A DNA stretch of 7,857 nt, taken from Betaproteobacteria bacterium UBA2293. Its GTDB lineage: Bacteria > Pseudomonadota > Gammaproteobacteria > Burkholderiales > Rhodocyclaceae. The stretch spans positions 1 through 7,857 of the forward strand of contig DDWF01000053.1 in assembly GCA_002345845.1 (NCBI GenBank). The letters run 5' to 3'. A program made the translations under genes and the position numbers. Positions 1 through 6,007 of the stretch are shown here, piece by piece. The notes beneath the pieces were generated by a model, which had not been told where the DNA came from, did no database searches, and worked only from the letters and a program-made list of their open reading frames with translations. Position 1 is the stretch's first letter. Every line of letters starts with the position of its first letter.

Positions 1-612
1 GATCAGTTCCATCAGGATCAGGATGGAGATCGGGGTCGACTCGGCCGGCTTCAAGATCACGCAGTTGCCGGCACCCAGGGCCGGCGCCAGCTTCCAGGCG
101 GCCATCAGGATCGGGAAATTCCAGGGGATGATCTGGCCGACGACGCCGAGCGGCTCATGGATGTGGTAGGCCATGGTGTTCTCGTCGATTTCCGAGATGC
201 CGCCTTCCTGCGAACGCAGGCAACCGGCGAAGTAGCGGAAATGGTCGATGGCCAGCGGGATGTCGGCGTTCAGTGTTTCGCGGATCGGCTTGCCGTTGTC
301 GACGGTCTCGGCGTAGGCCAGCAGTTCCAGATTGGCTTCCAGGCGGTCGGCGATCTTCAGCAGGATGTTGGAACGCGTCGTCGCATCGGCCTTGCCCCAT
401 TTCGGGAAGGCGGCGTGGGCGGCATCGAGGGCCAGTTCGATGTCTTCGGCGGTGGAACGGGCAGCCATCGTGTACGGCTTGCCGTTGATCGGCGTGACCA
501 CACTGAAGTACTCACCCTTGACCGGGGCAGTCCACTGGCCATTGATGAAGTTGTCGTACTTGGCCTTGTAGGCAATCTTGGCGCCGGCGGTGCCGGGGGC
601 TGCATAGAGCAT
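1..612 (-). CDS. exaC: NAD+-dependent aldehyde dehydrogenase, ExaC/AcoD type (N-terminal 204 codons, cut by left edge)
   Basis: This gene oxidises an aldehyde, probably acetaldehyde or another short aldehyde, to the acid with NAD+ in the cytoplasm. The visible 204 residues begin [11 protein letters not shown] and match the ExaC/AcoD branch of the ALDH superfamily throughout: YDNFINGQW near residue 20, [34 protein letters not shown] with the oxyanion asparagine N165, and the NAD-binding LKPAE at K188. The catalytic cysteine and glutamate lie in the C-terminal half outside the window. The start is fixed by AGGAG at 619-623, six bases upstream of the ATG. The gene lies 94 bases downstream of the U32 gene on the same strand, so it may be co-transcribed with it. 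ExaC-type enzymes usually serve ethanol oxidation and AcoD acetoin catabolism; which applies here cannot be read from this part. The family call is secure; the symbol is by resemblance. Confidence 0.93.
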   Translation of the reverse strand, partial: MLYAAPGTAGAKIAYKAKYDNFINGQWTAPVKGEYFSVVTPINGKPYTMAARSTAEDIELALDAAHAAFPKWGKADATTRSNILLKIADRLEANLELLAYAETVDNGKPIRETLNADIPLAIDHFRYFAGCLRSQEGGISEIDENTMAYHIHEPLGVVGQIIPWNFPILMAAWKLAPALGAGNCVILKPAESTPISILILMELI

Positions 613-655
613 GTTTGTCTCCTGATTGAAATAATAAGTGGGGGGTAATTCCAGC

Positions 656-678
656 CCTGCATTCCTTTGGCATGCAGG
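656..678. other. Perfect 7-bp hairpin between the U32 and aldehyde dehydrogenase genes
   Basis: CCTGCAT at 656-662 is perfectly complementary to ATGCAGG at 672-678 with a 9-base loop. No run of T follows on either strand, so it is not a standard intrinsic terminator. It could be an mRNA processing or stability element inside a peptide-U32-aldehyde dehydrogenase transcript, a protein binding site, or chance. Confidence 0.3.
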
Positions 679-706
679 TTGCAAATCTCTAAGAAGCTGT
701 ATTGAC

Positions 707-1501
707 CTATTGTTTGAGCACCTCCGGGTAGTTGCACATGTATCCCGTTCTGCAGTGCTCAACGGACGGTCTCAAGGCTTGCGCAAAGCGCATCACTTGC
801 TTGCTGCGCTCGCCAGCTTCGATCTGGTCCAGGACAGCTCGGACCATCCGCACACTTGCCTGCTTTCTGGCTGTTGGCGCTGCTCGTCCCGCAATTTTTA
901 CGGCAGCAATCCCGCCGCTCAGCAAAGCGGGAAGAGCACATAGCCCACCCAGGCGCCGGGGCATCCACGCATCATTCAGAATGAGAGTCTCAACTTCCAG
1001 ACCCGGAACCTCGCTGGCGATTTCGCACGCCTCGTCTATCGTCACGTCACGCGGCAAAATCAGTCGGGAAGCACCCAGTTCCTTACAAAACCATGCCGCG
1101 CTGTGGGTCCGGCAAGTCGCTACGGAGCTGATATGGATTCGGCGCAGCGGTACGTGCTCATACAGTTCGGCGATCAGCGCTAGATCAGAGACGATGAGAG
1201 CATCTCCGCCCATATCCAGAAACGAATTGGCAATCGATACAAGTGCGTCACCTTGTTCATCCGTATAGCTCTGCGCATTGAGGACTAAAGCCAAGGAGCA
1301 ATCACACTGATGTGCCACACGTACCGCCTGGGCGAGTTCCGCATAGCTGCAGAAATTGTCGGACGGGCGCTGGTTCAGGTTCGCTGCCCGGAATCGGGTA
1401 CCCCAGTCATCGGGGACGAATCCGCAATAGAACTCATTGGCTCCGGCATTTGCCAGAACCTCTATTTCCCCCACGTTGACTATTGGTGCGACGATTTTCA
1501 T
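707..1501 (-). CDS. U32-family (peptidase/collagenase-like) protein, short form, 264 aa
   Basis: Start [27 protein letters not shown] is the standard opening strand and helix of the U32 TIM-barrel family, and the C-terminus [13 protein letters not shown] (C250, C256) matches the family's closing Cys-x-Tyr-Pro-Glu motif. The central segment [11 protein letters not shown]...AAVKIAGR (C188) also fits. Relatives include the Fe-S hydroxylation and RNA-modification proteins UbiU, UbiV, TrhP and RlhA, so protease activity should not be assumed. In many relatives one or more cysteines follow the LNDxC position and a CGxC precedes the ALP motif. Here residues 176-188 read [13 protein letters not shown], with Trp and Gly where I expect Cys, and the segment looks shortened, so an Fe-S site would be incomplete. 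The gene starts inside the stop codon of the upstream small gene (ATGA overlap), with AGGAAA about eight bases ahead. The substrate is unknown. Confidence 0.85.
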   Translation of the reverse strand: MKIVAPIVNVGEIEVLANAGANEFYCGFVPDDWGTRFRAANLNQRPSDNFCSYAELAQAVRVAHQCDCSLALVLNAQSYTDEQGDALVSIANSFLDMGGDALIVSDLALIAELYEHVPLRRIHISSVATCRTHSAAWFCKELGASRLILPRDVTIDEACEIASEVPGLEVETLILNDAWMPRRLGGLCALPALLSGGIAAVKIAGRAAPTARKQASVRMVRAVLDQIEAGERSKQVMRFAQALRPSVEHCRTGYMCNYPEVLKQ

Positions 1502-1674
1502 ATCGTCTTTCCTGCTACCACGACCCTGCTGACAAAACCCTGCTCAACGACCGTGTTATTCCTCCCGATTGCGATGGATGAGTTCGGATCAACCAACGAG
1601 ACGGCGGGTTCGGGGCGGTGATGACCGGGCTCTGTCGGCACACCATGATCAATGACAAATGTTGCTGCAGTCAT
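1498..1674 (-). CDS. Small orphan protein (58 aa) translationally coupled to the U32 gene
   Basis: I do not recognise this protein. It reads MTAATFVIDHGVPTEPG..., has an acidic/His-Pro stretch (HHRPEP near residues 18-23), then VDPNSSIAIGRNNTVV and a hydrophobic tail ending VVVAGKTI. It has no cysteine, no signal peptide and no transmembrane segment. The frame is open further upstream to an ATG at 1761, but the chosen ATG has AGGAG (1686-1690) 11 bases ahead and the upstream extension is Arg-rich and unlike coding sequence. Its stop TGA overlaps the U32 start as ATGA, which is the best evidence that it is translated. The tight pairing suggests the peptide is a partner, substrate or assembly factor for the U32 protein. 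A modified-peptide precursor is one possibility, but no core or leader signature is visible. Confidence 0.6.
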   Translation of the reverse strand: MTAATFVIDHGVPTEPGHHRPEPAVSLVDPNSSIAIGRNNTVVEQGFVSRVVVAGKTI

Positions 1675-1788
1675 GGTTTCGTTGTCTCCTGTTCCTCCGC
1701 TATCACGCGTGGGCAAAGTTATTTTCATGAAGTGGTTGCGGCGACGACTTTCAGCCGGCACAACTCACCTCGAATGATTGGTCGGCGG

Positions 1789-1817
1789 ATGTTAGGGGGT
1801 AGAGCAAACTTGGTGTA
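1789..1817 (-). promoter_or_regulatory. Candidate activator-dependent promoter for the peptide-U32 operon
   Basis: On the minus strand a -10-like TAACAT (1794-1789) lies 17 bases after TACACC (1817-1812), a poor -35. The -35 position overlaps the promoter-proximal operator half-site (1830-1814), which is the usual geometry when an AraC-family activator replaces -35 recognition. The implied leader would be about 105 bases. Consensus agreement is modest, so this is an inference. Confidence 0.3.
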
Positions 1818-1862
1818 TCGCGAAACGGCCACAGGACCACCGCGAACTATCAAATTTCGGCC
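1816..1862 (-). promoter_or_regulatory. AraC-type operator, promoter-proximal copy (two direct half-sites)
   Basis: Read on the minus strand, two 17-bp half-sites, GGCCGAAATTTGATAGT (1862-1846) and GGCCGTTTCGCGATACA (1830-1814), share GGCCG-N6-GATA and start 32 bases apart, about three helical turns. AraC/EutR-type activators bind tandem direct half-sites on one DNA face, so this fits the neighbouring regulator. The repeat is seen directly; which protein binds it is inferred. Confidence 0.6.
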
Positions 1863-1990
1863 TCACGCCAACCAGGCGCCTCGCAGGAGTCTTTCCCCCG
1901 TTTTTGGTCTGTCTTGGCCACGATCCGATAGGTGCGGCGAGGCTCTTCGAGAGTGCATTTGCTTGCTGGGTGTACAGGGGGGGCGGGCAC

Positions 1991-2036
1991 TATCGTGAAA
2001 CGGCCACGATATCGGCCGAACTATCAAATTTCGGCC
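1991..2036 (-). promoter_or_regulatory. AraC-type operator, distal copy (two direct half-sites)
   Basis: This is a second copy of the element, 174 bases from the first. The half-sites are GGCCGAAATTTGATAGT (2036-2020), identical to that in the other copy over all 17 bases, and GGCCGTTTCACGATAGT (2005-1989), starting 31 bases apart. The spacer differs from the other copy and contains the palindrome CGATATCG, so conservation follows the half-sites and not the spacer, as expected for a protein binding site. It lies near the regulator's own promoter and could support autoregulation or looping with the proximal copy. Confidence 0.6.
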
Positions 2037-2050
2037 CGACAAATCCCCCT

Positions 2051-2078
2051 TTGCCAATTAGGGGCTTGTTTTGATATT
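2051..2078 (+). promoter_or_regulatory. Candidate sigma-70 promoter for the AraC-family regulator
   Basis: TTGCCA (2051-2056, five of six matches to the -35 consensus) is followed after 16 bases by GATATT (2073-2078, four of six at -10). It begins 15 bases beyond the distal operator and would give a leader of about 125 bases. Other placements are possible. Confidence 0.25.
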
Positions 2079-2209
2079 GCCGACTGCTCAAAATCTGCGC
2101 TAATCGGTGGGTTTCCTCACCCCCGTACACAGGTAGCTGGCGTTTGCTTGCGCTGTGGTCTTTCCTGTGGCGGCGGTCGCATCCATGCGACGAGGTTTAG
2201 GAGACAAAT

Positions 2210-3238
2210 ATGTACCTCGTACTCCCTACAGAGGCGGAGAATCCTTATCGCTCAAACGAAAGGTGCGCCGTCATTTCTACCAGTGATCCTTGTGAGCACG
2301 CTGCCAGCCTGCGTGGCTGGTCGCAGGATTATCTGCAGCTATCCGCAGGGCGCTTTTCCGGCAAAATCGTCGAGATATCGACCGGCCCGCTTCAGATCTT
2401 CAAGGAAACGATCCATTCGTGCGTTGATCAAAAGGCGAACCCCCGTCGTGACAGCTACACGATCGGGGTGCCTATTCATGTCGAGGAAAACGGCTATTGG
2501 CAAGGACATCATTTGCATCGCGATTCCTTGATGACGCTTCGTCCAAATGAAGAGCTGTTTTTTCGCACTCCTCCTGAATCGTCCATTTTGGTCACGGTGA
2601 TCGACTGTTCAATGTTTGACTATTTTTCCAATGGCACGAGCAACGTCGATATTGGGAATTTGATCAAGCGAGCGAAAACCGGCGGTTTTCCTCCTCCAGC
2701 CGCTGAGCAGTTCAGAACGGTCTTGAAAAACGTGCTTGTCTCGGTGATTTCCACGCCAGAAGTGCTGGAGCATGCAGCGTCTCAAAAAGCCATTGTCGAG
2801 ACGGTAATGAACTCGTCCTTGGACGCGTTGGTTGCCAGGGCAAGGGAGGGTGAACCGCCTCGCAGTTCCCACTCCGTTCAGCGTGCAATTGTTGAGCGTG
2901 CTCGGCAGTTCATTCTCGCCAACCGCGAACACCCGCCAACGGTTTCCGATTTGAGTTTTTACCTAAAGATGAGCCGGCGGGGATTGCACCATGCTTTCAT
3001 GAATGTATTGGGGGTGAATCTCACTACTTTCCTTCGCTACGTTCGTCTGCATGGCGTGAGAAAAGAGCTTTTGCAGGCCAGCCCAACGGATTCGGTTACC
3101 AGAATCGCGTGTGAATGGGGGTTTTGGCACATGGGGATGTTTTCCTCTTATTACAAGAAACTATTTGGCGAAACCCCTTCGGCGACCCTGCGGAAGCTGG
3201 GGCCGCCATCAAGGAGCGGCCTCCAAAAAGCGCAGTAG
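2210..3238 (+). CDS. AraC-family transcriptional regulator, EutR-like, 342 aa
   Basis: This is a DNA-binding activator, probably of the divergent peptide-U32(-aldehyde dehydrogenase) genes. The N-terminal half carries the sensor region typical of EutR-like regulators (EHAASLRGW, YLQLSAGRFSG near residues 27-47). The C-terminal third is a two-helix-turn-helix AraC domain: the first HTH is TVSDLSFYLKMSRRGLHHAF (244-263) and the second SVTRIACEWGFWHMGMFSSYY (295-315), ending LFGETPSATLR. GFWHxGxF is the EutR-type form of the second recognition helix region. The ATG follows AGGAG (2199-2203) by six bases. No ethanolamine utilisation gene is visible, so the inducer is unknown; EutR-like regulators also occur beside alcohol, amine and aldehyde oxidation genes, which fits the aldehyde dehydrogenase here. 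Parts of the gene are clearly less GC-rich than glpK-glpD (26 of 60 bases G/C at 2581-2640 against 52 of 60 at 5581-5640), suggesting separate ancestry. Confidence 0.9.
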   Translation: MYLVLPTEAENPYRSNERCAVISTSDPCEHAASLRGWSQDYLQLSAGRFSGKIVEISTGPLQIFKETIHSCVDQKANPRRDSYTIGVPIHVEENGYWQGHHLHRDSLMTLRPNEELFFRTPPESSILVTVIDCSMFDYFSNGTSNVDIGNLIKRAKTGGFPPPAAEQFRTVLKNVLVSVISTPEVLEHAASQKAIVETVMNSSLDALVARAREGEPPRSSHSVQRAIVERARQFILANREHPPTVSDLSFYLKMSRRGLHHAFMNVLGVNLTTFLRYVRLHGVRKELLQASPTDSVTRIACEWGFWHMGMFSSYYKKLFGETPSATLRKLGPPSRSGLQKAQ

Positions 3239-3341
3239 CTTGCACTGGCCGCCGGCCTGCATCCCAAGAAGATCTGCGCGGGGGCGGGAGTGATGTTTGG
3301 CTGAACGGTGTGCTTCCGAGGTTCGATATGGATTCAGGTGT

Positions 3342-3665
3342 TCAGGCGAGCAGGGCGCGCAACCCGAGCAGTACCGCCATGCCGGCGATGAACGGCAGCC
3401 ACGGGTTGCGCCAGAGCAGGGCGGCGGCGACGGCGGCGATGGCGGCGGCCAGCTTCGGGTTGAAGACCTCGACGGCGCCACCGACGACCAGCACATCGGG
3501 GGCAACGATGGCCGCCAAAGCGGCCGCCGGGGCGTAGCGCAGGGCGCGCTGCAGCGTGCCGGGCAGGCTGACGCGGTTGCCGAGAACGATGAAGCCGGCG
3601 CGCGGCAAGGTGGTTGCCAGGGCGATCAGGAGGAAGACCAGCCACAGGCTGCCGTCGTCAATCAT
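3342..3665 (-). CDS. azlD: AzlD-family small subunit of branched-chain amino acid exporter
   Basis: This 107-residue membrane protein, starting MIDDGSLWLVFLLIALATTLPRAGF, is the partner of AzlC in the AzlCD/YgaZH exporter family for valine and related branched-chain amino acids. About four hydrophobic segments are visible, and the TLPRxGFIVLG and LRYAPAAALAAIVAPD stretches are typical of AzlD. Length is normal for the family. The start is chosen because it overlaps the azlC stop by 8 bases (ATGATTGA), the usual arrangement for this pair; the frame is open further upstream, but the extension is not AzlD-like. Export substrate is assigned only by family; azaleucine and methionine are alternatives. 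Confidence 0.92.
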   Translation of the reverse strand: MIDDGSLWLVFLLIALATTLPRAGFIVLGNRVSLPGTLQRALRYAPAAALAAIVAPDVLVVGGAVEVFNPKLAAAIAAVAAALLWRNPWLPFIAGMAVLLGLRALLA

Positions 3666-4365
3666 TGCCGGTCCTCCGGTGTTCGACATGTTCGGCGGCA
3701 AAGCCGGCAGCGATGCCGAGGACGATGCCGCTGACCACCCCGAGGCGCAGCGGCATGTTGCGCAGCAGCGTCGCACTCAGGCCGCCGACGACAGCGGCGA
3801 CCAGCATCGGCCGGACGCGGGCCAGCGGCACCAGCAGCACGATCAGGGCGATGGTGGCCATGAATTCCAGCGACCAGGATTTCGGCACGATGCCGGCAGC
3901 GAAAATGCCGATCAGCGTGAAGGCCTGCCACAGAATCCACGACCAGATGGCCGGCGCCAGGTAGTAGCCGAGGCGCCAGCGCGGGTCGTCGACGCTGAGC
4001 ATCTTGTCCAGGCAGGTGGCGAAGACGCCGTCGGTCAGCAGGTGGCCGGCCAGCCAGCGCTCGTGCGTCGGCACGCCACGAAAGCCAGGGGCGATGGCGG
4101 CGCTGAAAATGACGAAGCGCAGGTTGAGCGCCAGCGCGGTGACGACGATCAGCCACAGCGGCGCCTCGGCGGCGATCAGCGGCAGGGTGCCGAGCTGGGC
4201 GGTGCCGGCGAAGACGATGACATTCATGCCCATCGCCTGCAGCGGCGAAAAGCCGGTGCTGGTCATGGCCATGCCCATCACCAGCGCCCACGGCACGAGG
4301 CCGACGGAGAGCGGCAGGAAGGCAGTGAAGCCGGCATGGGCACCGGCCCGGAACGGAGTGGTCAA
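3658..4365 (-). CDS. azlC: AzlC-family large subunit of branched-chain amino acid exporter
   Basis: This inner-membrane permease forms the exporter with AzlD. Recognisable stretches in order are FRAGAHAGFTAFLPLSVGLVPWALVMG, FAGTAQLGTLPLI, ALNLRFVIFSAAIAPGF, LTDGVFATC and several later hydrophobic helices. The frame is open to 4500, overlapping the divergent glpK, but residues encoded before the TTG at 4363-4365 are Arg/Pro-rich and unlike AzlC. Starting at that TTG gives LTTPFRAGAHAG and a 235-residue protein, the normal family size. There is no strong ribosome binding site before it. The TTG overlaps a TGA in another frame (TTGA), preceded by a short coding-like tail, so translation may be coupled to a small or decayed upstream frame. 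Start uncertain; identity secure. Confidence 0.9.
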   Translation of the reverse strand: MTTPFRAGAHAGFTAFLPLSVGLVPWALVMGMAMTSTGFSPLQAMGMNVIVFAGTAQLGTLPLIAAEAPLWLIVVTALALNLRFVIFSAAIAPGFRGVPTHERWLAGHLLTDGVFATCLDKMLSVDDPRWRLGYYLAPAIWSWILWQAFTLIGIFAAGIVPKSWSLEFMATIALIVLLVPLARVRPMLVAAVVGGLSATLLRNMPLRLGVVSGIVLGIAAGFAAEHVEHRRTGND

Positions 4366-4479
4366 CGCAGGAATCCGTAGTGGCGAAAGGCGTCGAGGAT
4401 ACCGGCTGGCCGGCGGCCTTCCAAGTCGTCTGGCCGAAATCGGCACGACGACGCACAATGGCGGCATCGGGCGTTGATT

Positions 4480-4483
4480 GGAG
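4480..4483 (+). promoter_or_regulatory. glpK: Ribosome binding site that fixes the glpK start
   Basis: GGAG lies six bases before the ATG at 4490. It shows that a TTG in the same frame at 4478, which would add four residues, is not the start, because that extension would itself contain the binding site. Confidence 0.7.
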
Positions 4484-4489
4484 CATTCC

Positions 4490-6007
4490 ATGCAGGCCAA
4501 GGCAGGCAGCGACCAGCAGTACGTGCTGGCCCTCGATCAGGGCACCACCAGTTCGCGGGCCATCCTCTTCGACCGCCGCGGGCAGCCGGTGGCGGTCAGT
4601 CAGCAGCCCTTCGCCCAGGCCTTCCCGCAGCCCGGCTGGGTCGAGCAGGATGCCGGGGAAATCTGGTCCAGCCAGCTGGCCGTGGCGCGCGCCGTGTTGC
4701 GCGACCATGGCGTCGCCGCCAGCCAGGTGGCGGCGCTCGGCATCACCAACCAGCGCGAGACGACCATCCTCTGGGAACGCAAGACCGGCGCGCCGCTGGC
4801 CCCCGCCATCGTCTGGCAGGATCGGCGGACCGCCGGGCAGTGCGCCGTGCTCAGTGCCGCCGGCCACGACGTGCTGTTCGAACAGCGTACCGGGCTGCGT
4901 CTCGATCCCTATTTCTCCGGCACCAAGCTCGCCTGGCTGCTTGAGCACATTCCCGGCGCTCGCCCGCGGGCAGAGCGTGGCGAACTGGCTTTCGGCACCG
5001 TCGATAGCTGGCTGACCTGGCAACTGACCGGCGGCCGCGAACATGTCACCGATGCGTCGAACGCCTCGCGCACTTTGCTCTTCGACATTCATCGCGGGGT
5101 CTGGGACGACGAACTGCTGGCCATCCTGAATATCCCGCCGGCGCTGCTGCCGCGCGTCGTCGACAGCAGTGGTGTCGTCGCCACCATCGACGCCGAGTGG
5201 CTGGGCGGTGAAGTCCCGCTGGCCGGTATCGCCGGCGACCAGCAGGCGGCGACCTTCGGCCAGGTGTGCCTGACGCCGGGTATGGCCAAGAACACCTATG
5301 GTACCGGCTGTTTCCTGCTGCTCAATGTCGGCCACCAGGCCCAGACCTCGCGGCACCGTCTGCTGGGCACCGTCGGCTGGCGTGTCGCCGGGCAGACCAC
5401 CTACCTGCTCGAAGGCAGCGTGTTCATGGGCGGCGCGGTGATCCAGTGGCTGCGCGACGGGCTGGGAATGATCGGCAGCGCCGGCGAGGTCGAGGCCCTG
5501 GCCGCCTCGGTGCCGGACACGGGCGGCGTTTATCTGGTGCCGGCCCATACCGGTCTCGGCGCGCCGTACTGGGACCCGCAGGCGCGCGGCGCGCTGCTCG
5601 GCCTGACCCGCGGCAGCGGCCGCGCCGAGATCGCCCGCGCCGCGCTGGAGGCGATCGCCTTGCAGAGCGCCGAAGTGCTGCAGGCCATGGAGCAGGACGC
5701 CGGCCGGCCGCTGGCCGAACTGCGCGTCGATGGCGGGGCGGCGGCCAACAACCTGCTGTTGCAGTGCCAGGCAGACCTACTCGGGGTGCCGGTCGTGCGG
5801 CCGAAAATCACCGAGACGACGGCGCTCGGCGCCGCCTATCTGGCCGGGCTGGCGGTTGGCTTCTGGCAGGACGAGTGCGAGTTGAGCGCCCTGTGGCAGG
5901 TCGACCGCCGCTTCGAACCGGGCCGTTCGGCCGACTGGCGGGCCGCACAACTGGCCGGCTGGCGGCGGGCAGTGCAGCGTTCGCTGCACTGGGCAGAGGG
6001 CGAGTGA
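4490..6007 (+). CDS. glpK: Glycerol kinase
   Basis: ATP-dependent phosphorylation of glycerol to sn-glycerol-3-phosphate in the cytoplasm; first step of glycerol use. The 505-residue protein is full length for the FGGY kinase family. Visible motifs are [12 protein letters not shown] (residues 13-24, phosphate binding), GITNQRETT with glycerol-binding R89-E90, the WQDRRT segment, [20 protein letters not shown] with catalytic base D250, KNTYGTGCF, and the C-terminal ATP-binding [16 protein letters not shown]. The loop before the catalytic Asp reads LGGEVPLAG, shorter than the E. coli loop with the GGTR fructose-1,6-bisphosphate site, so that feedback control is probably absent. The C-terminus lacks an obvious E. 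coli-type IIA-Glc docking site. It is followed directly by glpD with a 1-base TGATG overlap, so the two are co-translated. Confidence 0.97.
   Translation: MQAKAGSDQQYVLALDQGTTSSRAILFDRRGQPVAVSQQPFAQAFPQPGWVEQDAGEIWSSQLAVARAVLRDHGVAASQVAALGITNQRETTILWERKTGAPLAPAIVWQDRRTAGQCAVLSAAGHDVLFEQRTGLRLDPYFSGTKLAWLLEHIPGARPRAERGELAFGTVDSWLTWQLTGGREHVTDASNASRTLLFDIHRGVWDDELLAILNIPPALLPRVVDSSGVVATIDAEWLGGEVPLAGIAGDQQAATFGQVCLTPGMAKNTYGTGCFLLLNVGHQAQTSRHRLLGTVGWRVAGQTTYLLEGSVFMGGAVIQWLRDGLGMIGSAGEVEALAASVPDTGGVYLVPAHTGLGAPYWDPQARGALLGLTRGSGRAEIARAALEAIALQSAEVLQAMEQDAGRPLAELRVDGGAAANNLLLQCQADLLGVPVVRPKITETTALGAAYLAGLAVGFWQDECELSALWQVDRRFEPGRSADWRAAQLAGWRRAVQRSLHWAEGE

Larger units (their letters stand above)
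1675..2209. promoter_or_regulatory. Divergent regulatory region between the peptide-U32 operon and the AraC-family gene
   Basis: These 535 bases separate two divergent start codons, unusually long for a bacterial intergenic gap, and contain no convincing gene: the open frames crossing it lack family resemblance and ribosome binding sites. It holds two copies of a paired direct-repeat operator (1816-1862 and 1991-2036), a candidate promoter for each direction, and AGGAG sites directly before both genes (1686-1690 for the peptide; 2199-2203 for the regulator, six bases before its ATG). Confidence 0.7.

Noticed and set aside
157..648. A plus-strand open frame of 163 codons opposite the aldehyde dehydrogenase
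   Set aside because: The minus strand encodes an unmistakable aldehyde dehydrogenase over the same bases; this is its antisense.
1916..1932. A lone plus-strand match to the operator half-site (GGCCA-N6-GATAGG)
   Set aside because: It is single, in opposite orientation and mismatched at both ends; it could be chance between the two real copies.
1970..2130. Imperfect inverted repeat GTGTACAGGGGG / CCCCCGTACAC
   Set aside because: It needs a one-base bulge and about 140 bases of spacing; there is no sign of function beyond chance.
1618..2531. Overlapping plus-strand open frames in the divergent intergenic region
   Set aside because: They are Cys/Arg-rich, lack ribosome binding sites and run through the operator copies and into the regulator in another frame.
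3239..3341. Gap between the convergent AraC-family and azlD genes, searched for a terminator
   Set aside because: No stem followed by a T-run on either strand and no small gene with a ribosome binding site was found.
3662..5548. A very long minus-strand open frame opposite glpK and azlC
   Set aside because: It is antisense to glpK and out of frame with azlC. Its product is Ala/Arg/His-rich without any family motif; high GC keeps the frame open.
5266..6006. A 247-codon upstream extension of the glpD frame inside glpK
   Set aside because: The residues are Arg/Pro/Gly-rich out-of-frame glpK sequence. glpD clearly starts at the ATG overlapping the glpK stop.
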